Source: Colidextribacter sp. OB.20 (lineage in GTDB: Bacteria > Bacillota > Clostridia > Oscillospirales > Oscillospiraceae). From it: DNA of 64,000 nucleotides. Shown here in pieces: positions 24,554 to 33,882 of the stretch. Location: assembly GCF_009911595.1 (NCBI RefSeq), contig NZ_QWKG01000005.1, positions 1-64,000 on the forward strand, given 5' to 3'. Made by a program: the position numbers and the translations under genes. The stretch's first letter is position 1, and each line of letters starts with the position of its first letter. The notes under the pieces are model-generated. The model did not search any database and was not told the origin of the DNA. It saw nothing but the letters and a program-made list of their open reading frames with translations.

Positions 24554-25042
24554 TCAAAACGGCAGATTGCCGTCGTCGGTAGAGAGCGCGGAGAACTGAT
24601 CTCCGTCTGCGGGGGGAGCGCTGTAGCCGCCGAAGGGGTCGGCGGGGGCGCTGGCGGGGGGAGCGGAGTAGCCCCGGTCCTGGCCGTAGCCGCCGGAGGC
24701 GTAACCGCTGTCGCCGTCCCGCTTGGAGTCTCCGAAATAGATGTTGTCCGCAACAACCTCCGCGGAGCGGCGCTTGTTGCCCTCCTTGTCGGTCCAGTCC
24801 CGGATCTGCAGCCGACCCTCCACCACGGCCATGCGGCCCTTGGTGAAGTAGCGGGTGACGAACTCGGCGGTCTGGCGCCAGGCCACCACGTCGATGAAGT
24901 CGGTAGCCCGCTCGCCGGTGGACTTGTCCTTAAAATCCCGGTCAACAGCCAGGGAGAAGGAGGCCACCGGAGTGCCGGTCTGGGTCCGCCGCAGCTCGGG
25001 GTCCCGGGTGAGGCGTCCCATAATGAAGATCTTGTTCAGCAC
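24554..25042 (-). CDS. ssb: Single-stranded DNA-binding protein
   Basis: 162 residues. OB-fold MLNKIFIMGRLTRDPELRRT through about residue 108, a Gly/Ser/Pro-rich linker, and the acidic tip DDGNLPF that recruits partner proteins. Starts at a GTG (25042) with GGAGGAG six bases upstream; no ATG fits. Middle gene of rpsF-ssb-rpsR, the conserved order that couples SSB supply with ribosome synthesis. Confidence 0.98.
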   Translation of the reverse strand: MLNKIFIMGRLTRDPELRRTQTGTPVASFSLAVDRDFKDKSTGERATDFIDVVAWRQTAEFVTRYFTKGRMAVVEGRLQIRDWTDKEGNKRRSAEVVADNIYFGDSKRDGDSGYASGGYGQDRGYSAPPASAPADPFGGYSAPPADGDQFSALSTDDGNLPF

Positions 25043-25055
25043 TTGCCGCTCCTCC

Positions 25056-25352
25056 TTACTCGTCCTTGCAGACGATCATGGAGCGCATCACGCCGTCGGT
25101 GATCCGGAAGATACGGTCCAGCTCAGCGGGGACGGCGGCGGCGGCAGTGAAGGTCATCAGCACATAGTAGCCCTCCATCAGGTCCTGGATGGGATAGGCC
25201 AGCCGGCGCTTGCCCCACTCATCGACCTCGGTCACAGTGCCGTTGGCCTCGACCACACCCTTGAACCGCTCCACCAGAGCCTGGATCTGCTCCTCGCTCA
25301 GCTCGGGCTTCAGAATGTAGACTGCCTCGTAGTTTGCATTGATTTTTGCCAT
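25056..25352 (-). CDS. rpsF: 30S ribosomal protein S6
   Basis: 98 residues from the ATG at 25352, seven bases after GGAGGT. NYEAVYILKPELSEEQIQAL and WGKRRLAYPIQDLMEGYYVL are S6 signatures. First gene of rpsF-ssb-rpsR. The leader between promoter and start is about 80 bases; S6:S18 autoregulatory RNA elements are known in this operon in other bacteria but I could not identify the motif here. Confidence 0.98.
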   Translation of the reverse strand: MAKINANYEAVYILKPELSEEQIQALVERFKGVVEANGTVTEVDEWGKRRLAYPIQDLMEGYYVLMTFTAAAAVPAELDRIFRITDGVMRSMIVCKDE

Positions 25353-25438
25353 GTTTTGCACCTCCTTATGGACTTATGGCCCCCAATTTTCCTTGGGAGC
25401 AAGGATGTCACTGCCTCCCGATGGAGACAGGCTTAATT

Positions 25439-25466
25439 ATTATATCGGAAATTTCCAAAAAGTCAA
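25439..25466 (-). promoter_or_regulatory. Promoter of rpsF-ssb-rpsR
   Basis: Minus strand TTGACT, 16-base spacer, TATAAT. Confidence 0.8.
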
Positions 25467-25516
25467 GCATTTTTTCCAATTTGGGAGTACTCCCTTCCAA
25501 TCTCCCCAAAGGAAGC

Positions 25517-25545
25517 TTGTCAGCGCCGGGTTTTTATGGTATAAT
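25517..25545 (+). promoter_or_regulatory. Promoter of the parvulin lipoprotein gene
   Basis: TTGTCA, 17-base spacer, TATAAT, divergent from the rpsF promoter. Confidence 0.75.
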
Positions 25546-25585
25546 ATTTACCTGCCAATTTTCTCGGCAAAGAAAGGAAACGGAC

Positions 25586-26809
25586 ATGAAGATTTCAAAA
25601 CGCATTGGGGCCCTGTCTCTGGCCCTCCTGTTGACCCTCACCGCGCTTGCTGGCTGCGGAAAAAAGAATCCGGAGGGCTCCGGTTCCTCCGGCGCCTCCA
25701 GCTCCGCCGGGGACAGCTCCCAGCTCCAGGAGATGGACCTGACCAAGGTGACCGACCCCTATCTGACTGTGTCCGGCCTGGCCGGCGACGCAGTGGTGGC
25801 TAAGGTAGGCGGGGAGGACATCACCGCCGCCGAGCTGCTCTACTGGCTGTCCCGCACCACCGACAGCTACCTGGACCAGTTCGGCGGCCTATCCGTCAAT
25901 ATCCCCTGGGACACCGATGTGGGGGAGGGCGTCACCATCGCCAGCCGCATGATCGACAGCGCCCTGAACACCGCCGCCACCTACCGCGCCTTCTCCATCA
26001 TCGCCGGCCGGGAGGGGCTCTCCCCCGACCCCGCCATCCCGGAGAGCGCCAACCAGGAGTTTGCCGGCATGGTGGAGCAGCTGGGCAGCGAGGAGGTGGT
26101 CACCCATATCCTCTGGGATCAGCTGCTGAATCAGGACCTGCTCATCTCCCTGAACCAGGCCTCCGACCTCTACGCCAAGCTCCAGGACCGCTACTTCGGC
26201 GTGGACAGCGACAGCTACCCCACCGACGCCGAGGTCATGGCCTGGCTGGATGAGGGCGGCTATTTCCGGGTGAAGCACATCCTGCTGATGACCATGGATC
26301 AGGACACCCAGGAGTCCCTGGACGAGGAGACCATCGCCCAGAAGAAGGCCACCGCCGACGACCTGCTGGCCCAGCTCCGGGCGGCGGAGGACCCCATCAG
26401 CCTCTTCGACACCCTGATGCAGGAGAACAGCGAGGACGGCGGCCTGGCTGCCAACCCCAACGGCTATATCTTCAACGCCCAGGACTCCCTGGTGGGCGGC
26501 TTCCGGGAGGCCACCCTGGCCCTGGACGTGGGAGACATCTCCGATGTGGTGGAGACCGACTACGGCTATCACATTATGCTCCGCCTGCCCATCGACCCCG
26601 CTGACTACCGGGACGAGGTGATCACCGACGGGATGCAGGCCAAGGCCGACCAGTGGCTGGAGGAGCTGGGGGTGGAAAAGACCGCCGACTTTGACAAGCT
26701 GGACCCTGCCGACATCTGGGAGAAGCTGACCGCCCTGCGGACCGCGATCCGCCAGGAGGTCGACGCCGTCCAGTCCCGGGAAGATGCCTCTAACGGAGGC
26801 CAGAGCTGA
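25586..26809 (+). CDS. PpiC/SurA-like peptidyl-prolyl isomerase lipoprotein
   Basis: 407 residues from the ATG at 25586, after GAAAGGAAA. The lipoprotein signal ends LTALAGC, with Cys at 23, then a Ser/Gly linker. The parvulin domain is at about 230-340, with YFRVKHILLMTM and GYIFNAQDSLVGGFREATLALDV region features. Anchored outside the membrane, it probably assists folding of exported proteins, like PrsA. A second lipoprotein gene follows 15 bases downstream. Confidence 0.93.
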   Translation: MKISKRIGALSLALLLTLTALAGCGKKNPEGSGSSGASSSAGDSSQLQEMDLTKVTDPYLTVSGLAGDAVVAKVGGEDITAAELLYWLSRTTDSYLDQFGGLSVNIPWDTDVGEGVTIASRMIDSALNTAATYRAFSIIAGREGLSPDPAIPESANQEFAGMVEQLGSEEVVTHILWDQLLNQDLLISLNQASDLYAKLQDRYFGVDSDSYPTDAEVMAWLDEGGYFRVKHILLMTMDQDTQESLDEETIAQKKATADDLLAQLRAAEDPISLFDTLMQENSEDGGLAANPNGYIFNAQDSLVGGFREATLALDVGDISDVVETDYGYHIMLRLPIDPADYRDEVITDGMQAKADQWLEELGVEKTADFDKLDPADIWEKLTALRTAIRQEVDAVQSREDASNGGQS

Positions 26810-26823
26810 CGAAAGGAGCAAAA

Positions 26824-27456
26824 ATGAAAAAATTACTGGCTCTGGCCGTGCTGTCGGCCGCCTTGGCCCTGACCGCCTGCGCCGCCTCTGAGCCCAAGCA
26901 GGCTCCGGATGCCTCCGCGCCCCAGCCGCCCGCCGCCAGCTCCTCCCAGACCTTCGGCGACCCCGCTCCCCTGCGCCCCGAGGACTTCCCTGAAAAGCCG
27001 TTCTACTCCCAGAAGGAAATCGAGATCATGAACGCCTACCAGCCTCCCGCCCTCACCTCCTACGACGAGTTCCAGGAGCAGCTTGACTGGGATGATACCA
27101 GGGGCTACCTCTACCCCGACACCTTCGCTGGGGCCTGGGTGGACCGGGAAAACTGGCTGCTGTGCATGGCCCTCACCGACTGCTCCGCTAAGGTTACCGC
27201 CGAGTATGACAAATACTTTTCCCGCCCCGACGCCGTTGTCTATGTTCAGGCGGAGCACTCCTACAATGACCTCTGGGATCTTAAGGAGGAGATCACCGCC
27301 TCCTGCGACGGCTGGTCCCGCGCCGGCGTTGACGAGCGGAACAACGTGGTCAGCATAGGGGCCGCCACCGATGAGGCCATCCGGCACATCAGAGAGCAGT
27401 ACGCCGGACTGCCGGTGGAGGTCTATTATCAGGAATACGCTATACTGCTGACCTGA
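26824..27456 (+). CDS. Lipoprotein of unknown function
   Basis: 210 residues. Lipobox LALTACA with Cys at 19; a Pro/Ala/Ser linker to about 45; then a 160-residue soluble domain with YDEFQEQLDWDDTRGYLYPD and a GLPVEVYYQEYAILL C-terminus. No family recognised. Follows the parvulin lipoprotein gene by 15 bases and ends at a strong terminator, so the two are probably co-transcribed. Confidence 0.85.
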   Translation: MKKLLALAVLSAALALTACAASEPKQAPDASAPQPPAASSSQTFGDPAPLRPEDFPEKPFYSQKEIEIMNAYQPPALTSYDEFQEQLDWDDTRGYLYPDTFAGAWVDRENWLLCMALTDCSAKVTAEYDKYFSRPDAVVYVQAEHSYNDLWDLKEEITASCDGWSRAGVDERNNVVSIGAATDEAIRHIREQYAGLPVEVYYQEYAILLT

Positions 27457-27472
27457 GCCTTCCTCGTGGAAA

Positions 27473-27507
27473 AGGAGCGCCCCCACCGGGGCGCTCCTCT
27501 TTTTTCT
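27473..27507 (+). terminator. Terminator of the lipoprotein operon
   Basis: GGAGCGCCCC/GGGGCGCTCC stem then a run of T. Confidence 0.9.
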
Positions 27508-27538
27508 CCGAAAGGCGGGCAATGTAAACTAAAGTTGG

Positions 27539-27567
27539 TTGCAAAAGGGGGAGAAAACTGCTATTCT
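27539..27567 (+). promoter_or_regulatory. Promoter of the HTH-membrane regulator
   Basis: TTGCAA, 17-base spacer, TATTCT. Confidence 0.55.
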
Positions 27568-27615
27568 GGAAGCAGTCAATCCATCCACTCTATCTTGTTC
27601 AGGAGGCAGACCGCT

Positions 27616-28365
27616 ATGGATATGAAAGAAACGCTCTCTTTTTATCGAAAACGCCAGGAGCTGTCCCAGATCGACCTGGCTGACGCCCTGGGGGTCTCCC
27701 GGCAGACCGTCTCCAAATGGGAGACGGGGGCCGCCCTGCCCTCGGCGGAAAGCCTGCTGGCGCTGAGCAGGCTGTACGGCGTGCCGGTGGACGACCTGCT
27801 CAACGGCGTGGAGACGGAGGCCCCGCCGGAGCCCGCACCCGCCCCACCGCCGGAGCTCGACCCCAGCCTCATCCCCCGGAGGAAGCTGATTGCGCGGATG
27901 CTGGCGGCAATCCTCCTGACCGACCTGGCGCTGTTCTTTATGGATATCTCCTGGTACGCAACCTCCTTTCGCTCGGGCTTCCTTACCTTTACCGGGGTTC
28001 TACACGTCTTTATAGCCTGCGCCATCGGCCTGTGCTTCGCCTGGTATGACCGCCGCTGGCCCGCGAAAACACGGACTTCCCTTTTGATAGCCGCCGCCGC
28101 GCTGCTCCTGGGCCTGTTTCCGCTGCTGTTTCCCCCTCCCCTGCTCTGGCGGCTGTACGATTTAATCGCCTGGGGCGGCGTCCAAACCTTCGAGGCGGTC
28201 CTTCCTCCCAACCCCGCCCGTATGTTTATCGGCCTGGTCCTGTGTGACGAAATTACCATCTTCTTCCATATGCTCTGCGTTATCACCTTCCAGCTGGGCC
28301 GCCTCTGGTTTTCCCGTAAAAAGAAGAGCCGCGCCCCTCAGCCCCAGACGGCACAGCAGGCTTAA
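27616..28365 (+). CDS. XRE-family HTH regulator with membrane domain
   Basis: 249 residues; ATG at 27616 after AGGAGG. The N-terminal HTH is typical (LADALGVSRQTVSKWETGAA, ending PVDDLL at about 60). A Pro-rich linker follows, then four hydrophobic helices at about 100-120, 128-150, 160-180 and 210-235. HTH proteins tethered to membrane domains are common in Clostridia and are thought to sense envelope or small-molecule signals; the signal here is unknown. Single gene with its own terminator. Confidence 0.88.
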   Translation: MDMKETLSFYRKRQELSQIDLADALGVSRQTVSKWETGAALPSAESLLALSRLYGVPVDDLLNGVETEAPPEPAPAPPPELDPSLIPRRKLIARMLAAILLTDLALFFMDISWYATSFRSGFLTFTGVLHVFIACAIGLCFAWYDRRWPAKTRTSLLIAAAALLLGLFPLLFPPPLLWRLYDLIAWGGVQTFEAVLPPNPARMFIGLVLCDEITIFFHMLCVITFQLGRLWFSRKKKSRAPQPQTAQQA

Positions 28366-28372
28366 CAATGAC

Positions 28373-28400
28373 AGGAGCGCCCCGATTTGGGGCGCTCCTG
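28373..28400 (+). terminator. Terminator after the HTH-membrane regulator
   Basis: GGAGCGCCCC-GATTT-GGGGCGCTCC hairpin. Confidence 0.75.
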
Positions 28401-28423
28401 CGCGTTCTATTTCAGGCAGCTAA

Positions 28424-28460
28424 TGTTCTTTTCGGTTCCTTTTGTTTCAAGAAAAGGAAC
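28424..28460. repeat. Family B palindromic repeat
   Basis: GTTCCTTTT-GTTTCA-AGAAAAGGAAC palindrome with a preceding GTTCTTTTCG; lies at the 3' end of the nucleoside transporter operon and may serve as its terminator. Confidence 0.65.
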
Positions 28461-28464
28461 AAAT

Positions 28465-29460
28465 TCACCGCTCCTCCCGGAAATAGTTCATCCCCAGGGC
28501 GGCGGGCTGTCCGGAGCCCTCCCGGGCCCGGATGGAGGAGGCAATCAGGACGATGGCGGTAATCAGGAAGGGCAGGGCCTTGAGCAGGTGGGGCGGGACG
28601 GAGCCCAGCCAGCCCAGAGCGCCGGGGAAGGCGCCGGCCAGGGCGCCGGCGTAGATCTGAAGGGTGTTGAAGAAGCCGAAAACCAGGGTGCCCAGAATAG
28701 CCAGCACCGGGTTCCAGTTGGCGAAGATCACCAGGGCGATGGCGATCCAGCCGTAGCCGTTGATCCAGCAGTTGGAGCCCTCGAAGGAGCCGCTCATATA
28801 CAGGGCCATATAGAAGCCCCCCAGACCCATAATGCCCGAGCCGGCAATCAGATGGGCAAATTTATAGAGCACAATGTTTACCCCCACCGAGTCGGCGGCG
28901 CCGGGGTTCTCCCCCACCGCCCGCAGGCGCAGGCCGGTTTTGGTGCAGTGGAGATACCACCATACCAGCACCGCCGTCCCGATCCCCAGATAGACCAGCA
29001 GGTTCTGGGAGAAGAAGGCCTTGCCCAGCATGGGGATTTTGGACAGCAGGGGGAGCTCCACTGGGGCAAAGCCGTCAACCAGGGCGGAGGAGCTGGTCAT
29101 GGCGGGCCACTTCTCCCCGATGCCCTTGCCCACAAAGAAGTACAGCCCCAATCCGAAGGTTGTGATGGTCAGGCCGGTGACGTTCTGGTTGGCCTGGAAT
29201 GAGACCGTGAGCACCGCAAACAGCAGACCGCACAGCCCCGCCGTCAGGAAGGAGACCGCCAGTCCCACCAGCAGGCTGTCGGCGGCGCATCCGGCCAGAT
29301 AGCCGAAGATGGCGCCGATTGCCATGGTGCCCTCCACGCCCAGGTCCAGACTGCCCGATTTCTCTACCAAAATCTCCCCCACAGTACCGTAGAGCAGGGG
29401 GATATTCACCAGAACAATGTTAAACAGAAACAGGGTCAGCACACTGACAGAGTCGTTCAT
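28465..29460 (-). CDS. Nucleoside ABC transporter permease, second subunit
   Basis: 331 residues with 8 to 9 membrane helices. EKSGSLDLGVEGTMAIGAIFG and LRAVGENPGAADSVGVNIVLYKF are the marks of the BPD_transp_2 family used by BMP-type purine nucleoside importers (NupQ/YufQ-like). It overlaps the upstream permease gene by 4 bases and is the last gene of the transporter operon. Confidence 0.93.
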   Translation of the reverse strand: MNDSVSVLTLFLFNIVLVNIPLLYGTVGEILVEKSGSLDLGVEGTMAIGAIFGYLAGCAADSLLVGLAVSFLTAGLCGLLFAVLTVSFQANQNVTGLTITTFGLGLYFFVGKGIGEKWPAMTSSSALVDGFAPVELPLLSKIPMLGKAFFSQNLLVYLGIGTAVLVWWYLHCTKTGLRLRAVGENPGAADSVGVNIVLYKFAHLIAGSGIMGLGGFYMALYMSGSFEGSNCWINGYGWIAIALVIFANWNPVLAILGTLVFGFFNTLQIYAGALAGAFPGALGWLGSVPPHLLKALPFLITAIVLIASSIRAREGSGQPAALGMNYFREER

Positions 29461-30572
29461 TTGGCCGCCTCCTTTCTGCGGACCAGCTTAAACCGGGTAA
29501 AGAAGTCCGCCGCCAGCACAATAAAGAGGATGACGCCCTGGAGCAGCTTGGCGAAATTGGCGTCGATAGAGGGGTAGGTGGTGCTGGCCGCCTGACAGCC
29601 GAACTGAAGGACGGTAATCAGCAGGGAGGCCACTACGATGCCCACGGTGTTCAGCTTGGCCAGCCAGGCCACCACCACGCCGGTCCAGCCCACGTCGTTG
29701 GTGGGGGAGGCGGACATGATGCCGGCGGAGGACACCTGAAAGGCCCCCGCCATGCCGATGAGAGCAGCGGAGAGGAAGATGGTGCGGATGACGATCCTTC
29801 CCACCTTCATCCCGGCGTACCGTGCGGTATTGGGGCTGTCCCCCACCACGGCGATCTCATAGCCCCGCTTGGTGTAGTTGAGGTAGACGAAGAGCAGCGC
29901 CGCCAGCCCGATGGCCGCCAGCAGGGTCAGGTTCAGGTTGAAGGGCCCGACGGGGATGGTTATCATCTGGGCGCTGGCCGGGAACTTGGCGAACTTGGGC
30001 CGGGCGGACTCCGCGTCCAGGAAGAAGTTCCAGGCCGCCTTGGTTTCGGCGAAATATTGTACAAAATACAGGGCGACATAGTTGAGCATCAGGGTGAGCA
30101 GGGTCTCGTTGGTGCCGAATTTCACCTTCAGTGCCGCCACAAACACCCCATACAGTCCGCCCCCCAGGGCTCCGGCCGCCGCCATCACCAGTACCATGGC
30201 GGGCTGGGGCAGGGTCTCCCCCAGCTTCATGGCGGCGACGCCCGCCCAGAAGGCTCCCATGATGAACTGGCCCTCGCCGCCGATGTTCCAGAAGCGCATT
30301 TTAAAGGCCAGCGCCAAGGCAAGAGAGACAATGAGCAGGGGGACAAACAGGCGGATAAAGTTCTCCACCGCCCGCCAGGGGTAACGGCTGCCCGGAATGC
30401 CCATGGTGAGCATCTGCTTATAGAAGGTGACCGGCTCCACCCCCTGGACCGCCAGCAGCACCGCACCCACGGCCAGGGCCAGCACCACCGCCGCCACATA
30501 GGCCAGCACCTGCCGGCCCGGGCTGTCGTGGTCCCGTTTCACCACGTGGAAAAGGGGTTGACGGTTTTTCAT
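29457..30572 (-). CDS. Nucleoside ABC transporter permease, first subunit
   Basis: 371 residues, about 9 helices. FKMRFWNIGGEGQFIMGAFW and YEIAVVGDSPNTARYAGMKV are conserved blocks of the NupP/YufP-like permease. It overlaps the ATPase gene by 4 bases upstream and the second permease by 4 bases downstream. Heterodimer partner of the permease at 28465-29460. Confidence 0.93.
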   Translation of the reverse strand: MKNRQPLFHVVKRDHDSPGRQVLAYVAAVVLALAVGAVLLAVQGVEPVTFYKQMLTMGIPGSRYPWRAVENFIRLFVPLLIVSLALALAFKMRFWNIGGEGQFIMGAFWAGVAAMKLGETLPQPAMVLVMAAAGALGGGLYGVFVAALKVKFGTNETLLTLMLNYVALYFVQYFAETKAAWNFFLDAESARPKFAKFPASAQMITIPVGPFNLNLTLLAAIGLAALLFVYLNYTKRGYEIAVVGDSPNTARYAGMKVGRIVIRTIFLSAALIGMAGAFQVSSAGIMSASPTNDVGWTGVVVAWLAKLNTVGIVVASLLITVLQFGCQAASTTYPSIDANFAKLLQGVILFIVLAADFFTRFKLVRRKEAAK

Positions 30573-32152
30573 TCCTCCACCTCCCTGCTCTCCTCAATGC
30601 GGCTGTCTCTGGCAATGCCGGCGGGCTTATCCTCATATTTGCTGCTCAGGTCCAAAGCGCCTGTCATCATCAGTCCCAGCTCCTCCTTGGAGGTCTTGTG
30701 GGCGTGGACCACGCCCATAACCCTTCCGTGGCAGAGCACCATGATCTTGTCGCACAGGTCGATCATCACGTCCAGGTCCTCCCCCACAAAGAGGATGCCC
30801 ACGCCGTCCTTTTTCTGGGTGTTCAGGATGTTGTAGATCGCGTAGGAGGAGTTAATATCCAGCCCCCGGACGGGGTAGGCGGTGACAATCACGTTGGGCC
30901 CAGACTTGATCTCCCGGCCAAGCAGCACCTTCTGCACGTTGCCGCCGGACAGCCGGCGCACCGGCGTCTCGGTGGAGGGGGTGACAATCTCCAGGTCGGC
31001 AATCACCTGCCTGGCCTCCGCCCGGCCCAGCTTCCGGTCCACAAAGGGCCCCTTGGCCTGGTCATATTTCTTTAAAAGCATGTTGTCCGTGATGGACATG
31101 GAGGGAGCCAGGCCCATGCCCAGCCGGTCCTCGGGGATAAAGGACATGGATATGCCCTTGGCCAGAATGGCCTTGGGGCTGAGCCCCACGATGTTATCTC
31201 CCTGGTGAATCATCATCCCGCCCTCAATGGGCCGCAGGCCAGCGATGGCCTCACACAGCTCCTTCTGGCCGCAGCCGGCGATGCCGGCCACCCCCAGGAT
31301 CTCGCCCCCCCGGATGTAGAAGTTCACACGGTCAATAGCCACCGCGCCCTCGTCGTTTTTGATGGTCAGGTCCCGGATTTCAAGGAGAGGCCGGGTCTTG
31401 TCCACCTCCGGGCGGTCGATATTCAGCTCCACCTTTCGGCCCACCATGTATTCGGTGAGCTGCTGCTCGCTGGTGGAGGCGGTGTCCACAGTGGTAATAT
31501 ACTCCCCCTTCCGGAGGATCGCCACCCGGTCGGAGATCTCCAGCACCTCGTTCAGCTTGTGGGTGATGATGATGATGGCGTGGCCCTCGGCCTTCATCCG
31601 GCGCAGGACGTCGAAGAGCTTTGCCGTCTCCTGGACGGTGAGCACAGCGGTGGGCTCGTCCAGAATAATAATTTTCGCCCCGTAGTACAGCACCTTGACA
31701 ATCTCCAGGGTCTGCTTCTCCGACACCGCCATATTGTACACCTTTTTCCGGGGGTCGATGTCAAAGCCGAATTTTTGGGCCATGTCGCGGATGACGTCGT
31801 AGCGGTCCTTTTTCAGCACCTGGCCGGATTTGTCGTCCCCCAGCCAGATGTTGTCCGCAGCCGAGAACACGTCTACCAGCTTGAAGTGCTGGTGGACCAT
31901 GCCAATGCCCAGCTTCTTGGCGTCCTCCGGGGAGTTGATGCTCACCTCACGGCCGTCCACAAGGATAGAGCCGCTGTCCGGCTTGTAGATGCCCGACAGC
32001 ATGTTCATCAGGGTGGTCTTGCCCGAGCCGTTCTCCCCCAGCAGGGCCAGGATTTCTCCCGGCTTTACGTTCAGGTTGATATCCTTGTTGGCGGCCACGC
32101 TGCCAAAGCTCTTGCAGATGCCCCGCATCTCGATGGCGTATTGCTGCTCCAT
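30569..32152 (-). CDS. Nucleoside ABC transporter ATP-binding protein (double NBD)
   Basis: 527 residues, two fused ABC domains. The first has GENGSGKTT and IIILDEPTAVL. The second has the degenerate GVAGIAGCGQKEL, signature LSGGNVQKVLLGREI, and a Walker B-like VIVTAYPVRGLD. This is the NupO/YufO layout, like sugar importers. The ATG at 32152 follows GGGGAG; a longer reading runs through a repeat and is rejected. Probably expressed with xpt and the BMP lipoprotein, though two repeats and a GC hairpin separate it from the lipoprotein gene. Confidence 0.95.
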   Translation of the reverse strand: MEQQYAIEMRGICKSFGSVAANKDINLNVKPGEILALLGENGSGKTTLMNMLSGIYKPDSGSILVDGREVSINSPEDAKKLGIGMVHQHFKLVDVFSAADNIWLGDDKSGQVLKKDRYDVIRDMAQKFGFDIDPRKKVYNMAVSEKQTLEIVKVLYYGAKIIILDEPTAVLTVQETAKLFDVLRRMKAEGHAIIIITHKLNEVLEISDRVAILRKGEYITTVDTASTSEQQLTEYMVGRKVELNIDRPEVDKTRPLLEIRDLTIKNDEGAVAIDRVNFYIRGGEILGVAGIAGCGQKELCEAIAGLRPIEGGMMIHQGDNIVGLSPKAILAKGISMSFIPEDRLGMGLAPSMSITDNMLLKKYDQAKGPFVDRKLGRAEARQVIADLEIVTPSTETPVRRLSGGNVQKVLLGREIKSGPNVIVTAYPVRGLDINSSYAIYNILNTQKKDGVGILFVGEDLDVMIDLCDKIMVLCHGRVMGVVHAHKTSKEELGLMMTGALDLSSKYEDKPAGIARDSRIEESREVEE

Positions 32153-32170
32153 AGCTCCCCTTCCTTTTTG

Positions 32171-32245
32171 CAGGGCGCGACGACCTCGGCGCGCCGTAAT
32201 CTGAAAATGCTTCCGCAGCGGCGCGCCGGGTCGTCGCGCCCTACA
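32171..32245. repeat. Family A palindromic repeat, second subtype
   Basis: CAGGGCGCGACGACCTCGG at the left, CGGGTCGTCGCGCCCTAC at the right. Directly followed by another family A copy. Confidence 0.8.
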
Positions 32246-32254
32246 GTCTCCTTC

Positions 32255-32326
32255 TGTAGGGGCGGATATCATCCGCCCGCCTGTCTCCGATGCATAACCG
32301 GCGGGCGCATGGTATGCGCCCCTACA
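32255..32326. repeat. Family A palindromic repeat
   Basis: 72 bp, TGTAGGGGCGGATATC to GGTATGCGCCCCTACA; tandem with the copy at 32171-32245. Confidence 0.8.
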
Positions 32327-32355
32327 TCCCCCTCCGGTTCCCTTCTAATAAATCA

Positions 32356-32389
32356 CGGGCCGGCCGGGAATATCCGGCCGGCCCGGTTC
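32356..32389 (-). terminator. GC-rich hairpin after the BMP lipoprotein gene
   Basis: GGGCCGGCCGG/CCGGCCGGCCC stem with weak T content after it on the minus strand. Probably a partial terminator giving more binding protein than ATPase. Confidence 0.6.
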
Positions 32390-32415
32390 GGGTCTGCGTT
32401 AAATGGGCGGGAGGC

Positions 32416-33726
32416 TCAGCCCTCCACGACGCCCGCCACGTTATAGTTCATAGAACCCTTGATAACGCCGTCGTCCACGGAGGGGCCTCCAGCGGGAACC
32501 ACCTCGGGCTCCATATCCACCAGCTGGCCGTCCACCAGCTGCTTGCCGTCGGACATCAGGGGGGCGTCGGTCTTGACGATCTCCACAGAGCCGTCCTCGC
32601 CGATGTTGTAGCTCAGCTTCACGCCGGAGAACACATCCCACTCGCCGGAGACGATCAGCTCCCGGACGGCGTCCATGACGGCGGTGGTGTTGGGGGCGGC
32701 AGTGGCCTCATTCACCGGGGAGGCATCCACAAAGCCCTCGGCCAGGCCGGCGTAGTAAGCGTTGCCGCCCATATTCTCCACAAACTTGGAGGCGTCGCCG
32801 TTGCAGTCCATGGCGGCCTGGATGGCGGTCTGGTAGTAGACATTCCAGTGCCAGATGGCGGCGGTGATGTGGGCGGTGGGGGCCTGCTCGGTCATGTCGG
32901 AATTGTAGCCGCAGCCAAAGATGTTGTTCTGAGCGGCCACCAGCTGAGGCTGGGCAGAGTCGCAGTGCTGAGAGATGACGCAGCAGTTGTAGGCGTCCAC
33001 CAGGGCCTGGGCGGCCTGCTTCTCCAGGGCCTCGTCGCCCCAGGTGTCGATGGTCTTTACGTGGACCACCGCGTCAGGGTTGGCCGACTGGGCGCCCAGA
33101 GCGAAGGCGTTGATGCCCGAGCAGGTCTCGGCGTACTGCCGGTTGAAGGCGGCCACATAGCCGATGCTGTTGTTGCCCAGCTCCAGGCTCTTCATGCCCG
33201 CGGCGACGCCGGCCAGATAGCGGGCCTGATAGATGCGGCCGAAGTAGTTGTTGAAGTTGGTTTCGTTGGCCAGGTAGCCGGTGCCGTGGGAGAAGATGAC
33301 GTCCTGGTACTCCTCGGACTTGTCGGCCATGGGCTGGATATAACCGAAGGAGATGCCAAAGACGATGTCCGCACCCTGGTTTACCACGGTGTCGATGGCG
33401 TTGGCCACGGCGGTGTCGTCGTTATCGGGCACATTGTCCACCACGATCAGGTCGGCGGGGTTCAGGCCCAGGGCCTTCATGGCGGCGGTGATGCCGTTGT
33501 GGTGCTGGAAGGTGTAGCCGGCCACGTCGTTCTGGCTGGTGATGTAGACGGCGCCCACCTTGAAGTCGGCGTCGCCGACAGGGGCAGCGGAGCTGCTGCC
33601 GGGATTGCTGGCGGAGCCAGGGGCCTTGGAAGAGCTGCCGCCGCCCTGGCTGTCGTTATTGCCGCCGCAGGCCACCAGGGACAGGCTCATGGCCGCGGCC
33701 AGAGCCAGCGCAAGAAATTTCTTCAT
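32416..33726 (-). CDS. BMP-family substrate-binding lipoprotein (purine nucleosides)
   Basis: 436 residues. Lipobox LSLVACG with Cys at 20, a Ser/Gly linker, then the BMP/PnrA fold: FKVGAVYITSQNDVAGYTF, DIVFGISFGYIQPM, NSIGYVAAFNRQY and NNIFGCGYNSDM. PnrA-like proteins bind purine nucleosides at the cell surface. It is the binding protein of the ATPase and permeases that follow, and is preceded by xpt, which fits purine salvage. Confidence 0.94.
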   Translation of the reverse strand: MKKFLALALAAAMSLSLVACGGNNDSQGGGSSSKAPGSASNPGSSSAAPVGDADFKVGAVYITSQNDVAGYTFQHHNGITAAMKALGLNPADLIVVDNVPDNDDTAVANAIDTVVNQGADIVFGISFGYIQPMADKSEEYQDVIFSHGTGYLANETNFNNYFGRIYQARYLAGVAAGMKSLELGNNSIGYVAAFNRQYAETCSGINAFALGAQSANPDAVVHVKTIDTWGDEALEKQAAQALVDAYNCCVISQHCDSAQPQLVAAQNNIFGCGYNSDMTEQAPTAHITAAIWHWNVYYQTAIQAAMDCNGDASKFVENMGGNAYYAGLAEGFVDASPVNEATAAPNTTAVMDAVRELIVSGEWDVFSGVKLSYNIGEDGSVEIVKTDAPLMSDGKQLVDGQLVDMEPEVVPAGGPSVDDGVIKGSMNYNVAGVVEG

Positions 33727-33804
33727 TCTTTTTCCTCCTTAAAGTACGATTCGTTTCATTTCCTACCTTATATATTAAAACCGGAGAGCCGGTTTTAACC
33801 ATTC

Positions 33805-33879
33805 TGTAGGGGACAGCCTCTGTGCCGCCCCGCTTGGATATGCCCTGATTGACGGGGCGGCGCAGAGACCGCCCCCTAC
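33805..33879. repeat. Family A palindromic repeat
   Basis: 75 bp, TGTAGGGGACAGCCTC at the left and CGCCCCCTAC at the right; between xpt and the BMP lipoprotein gene. An AAAACCGG/CCGGTTTT hairpin lies beside it at 33777-33796. Confidence 0.75.
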
Positions 33880-33882
33880 GGG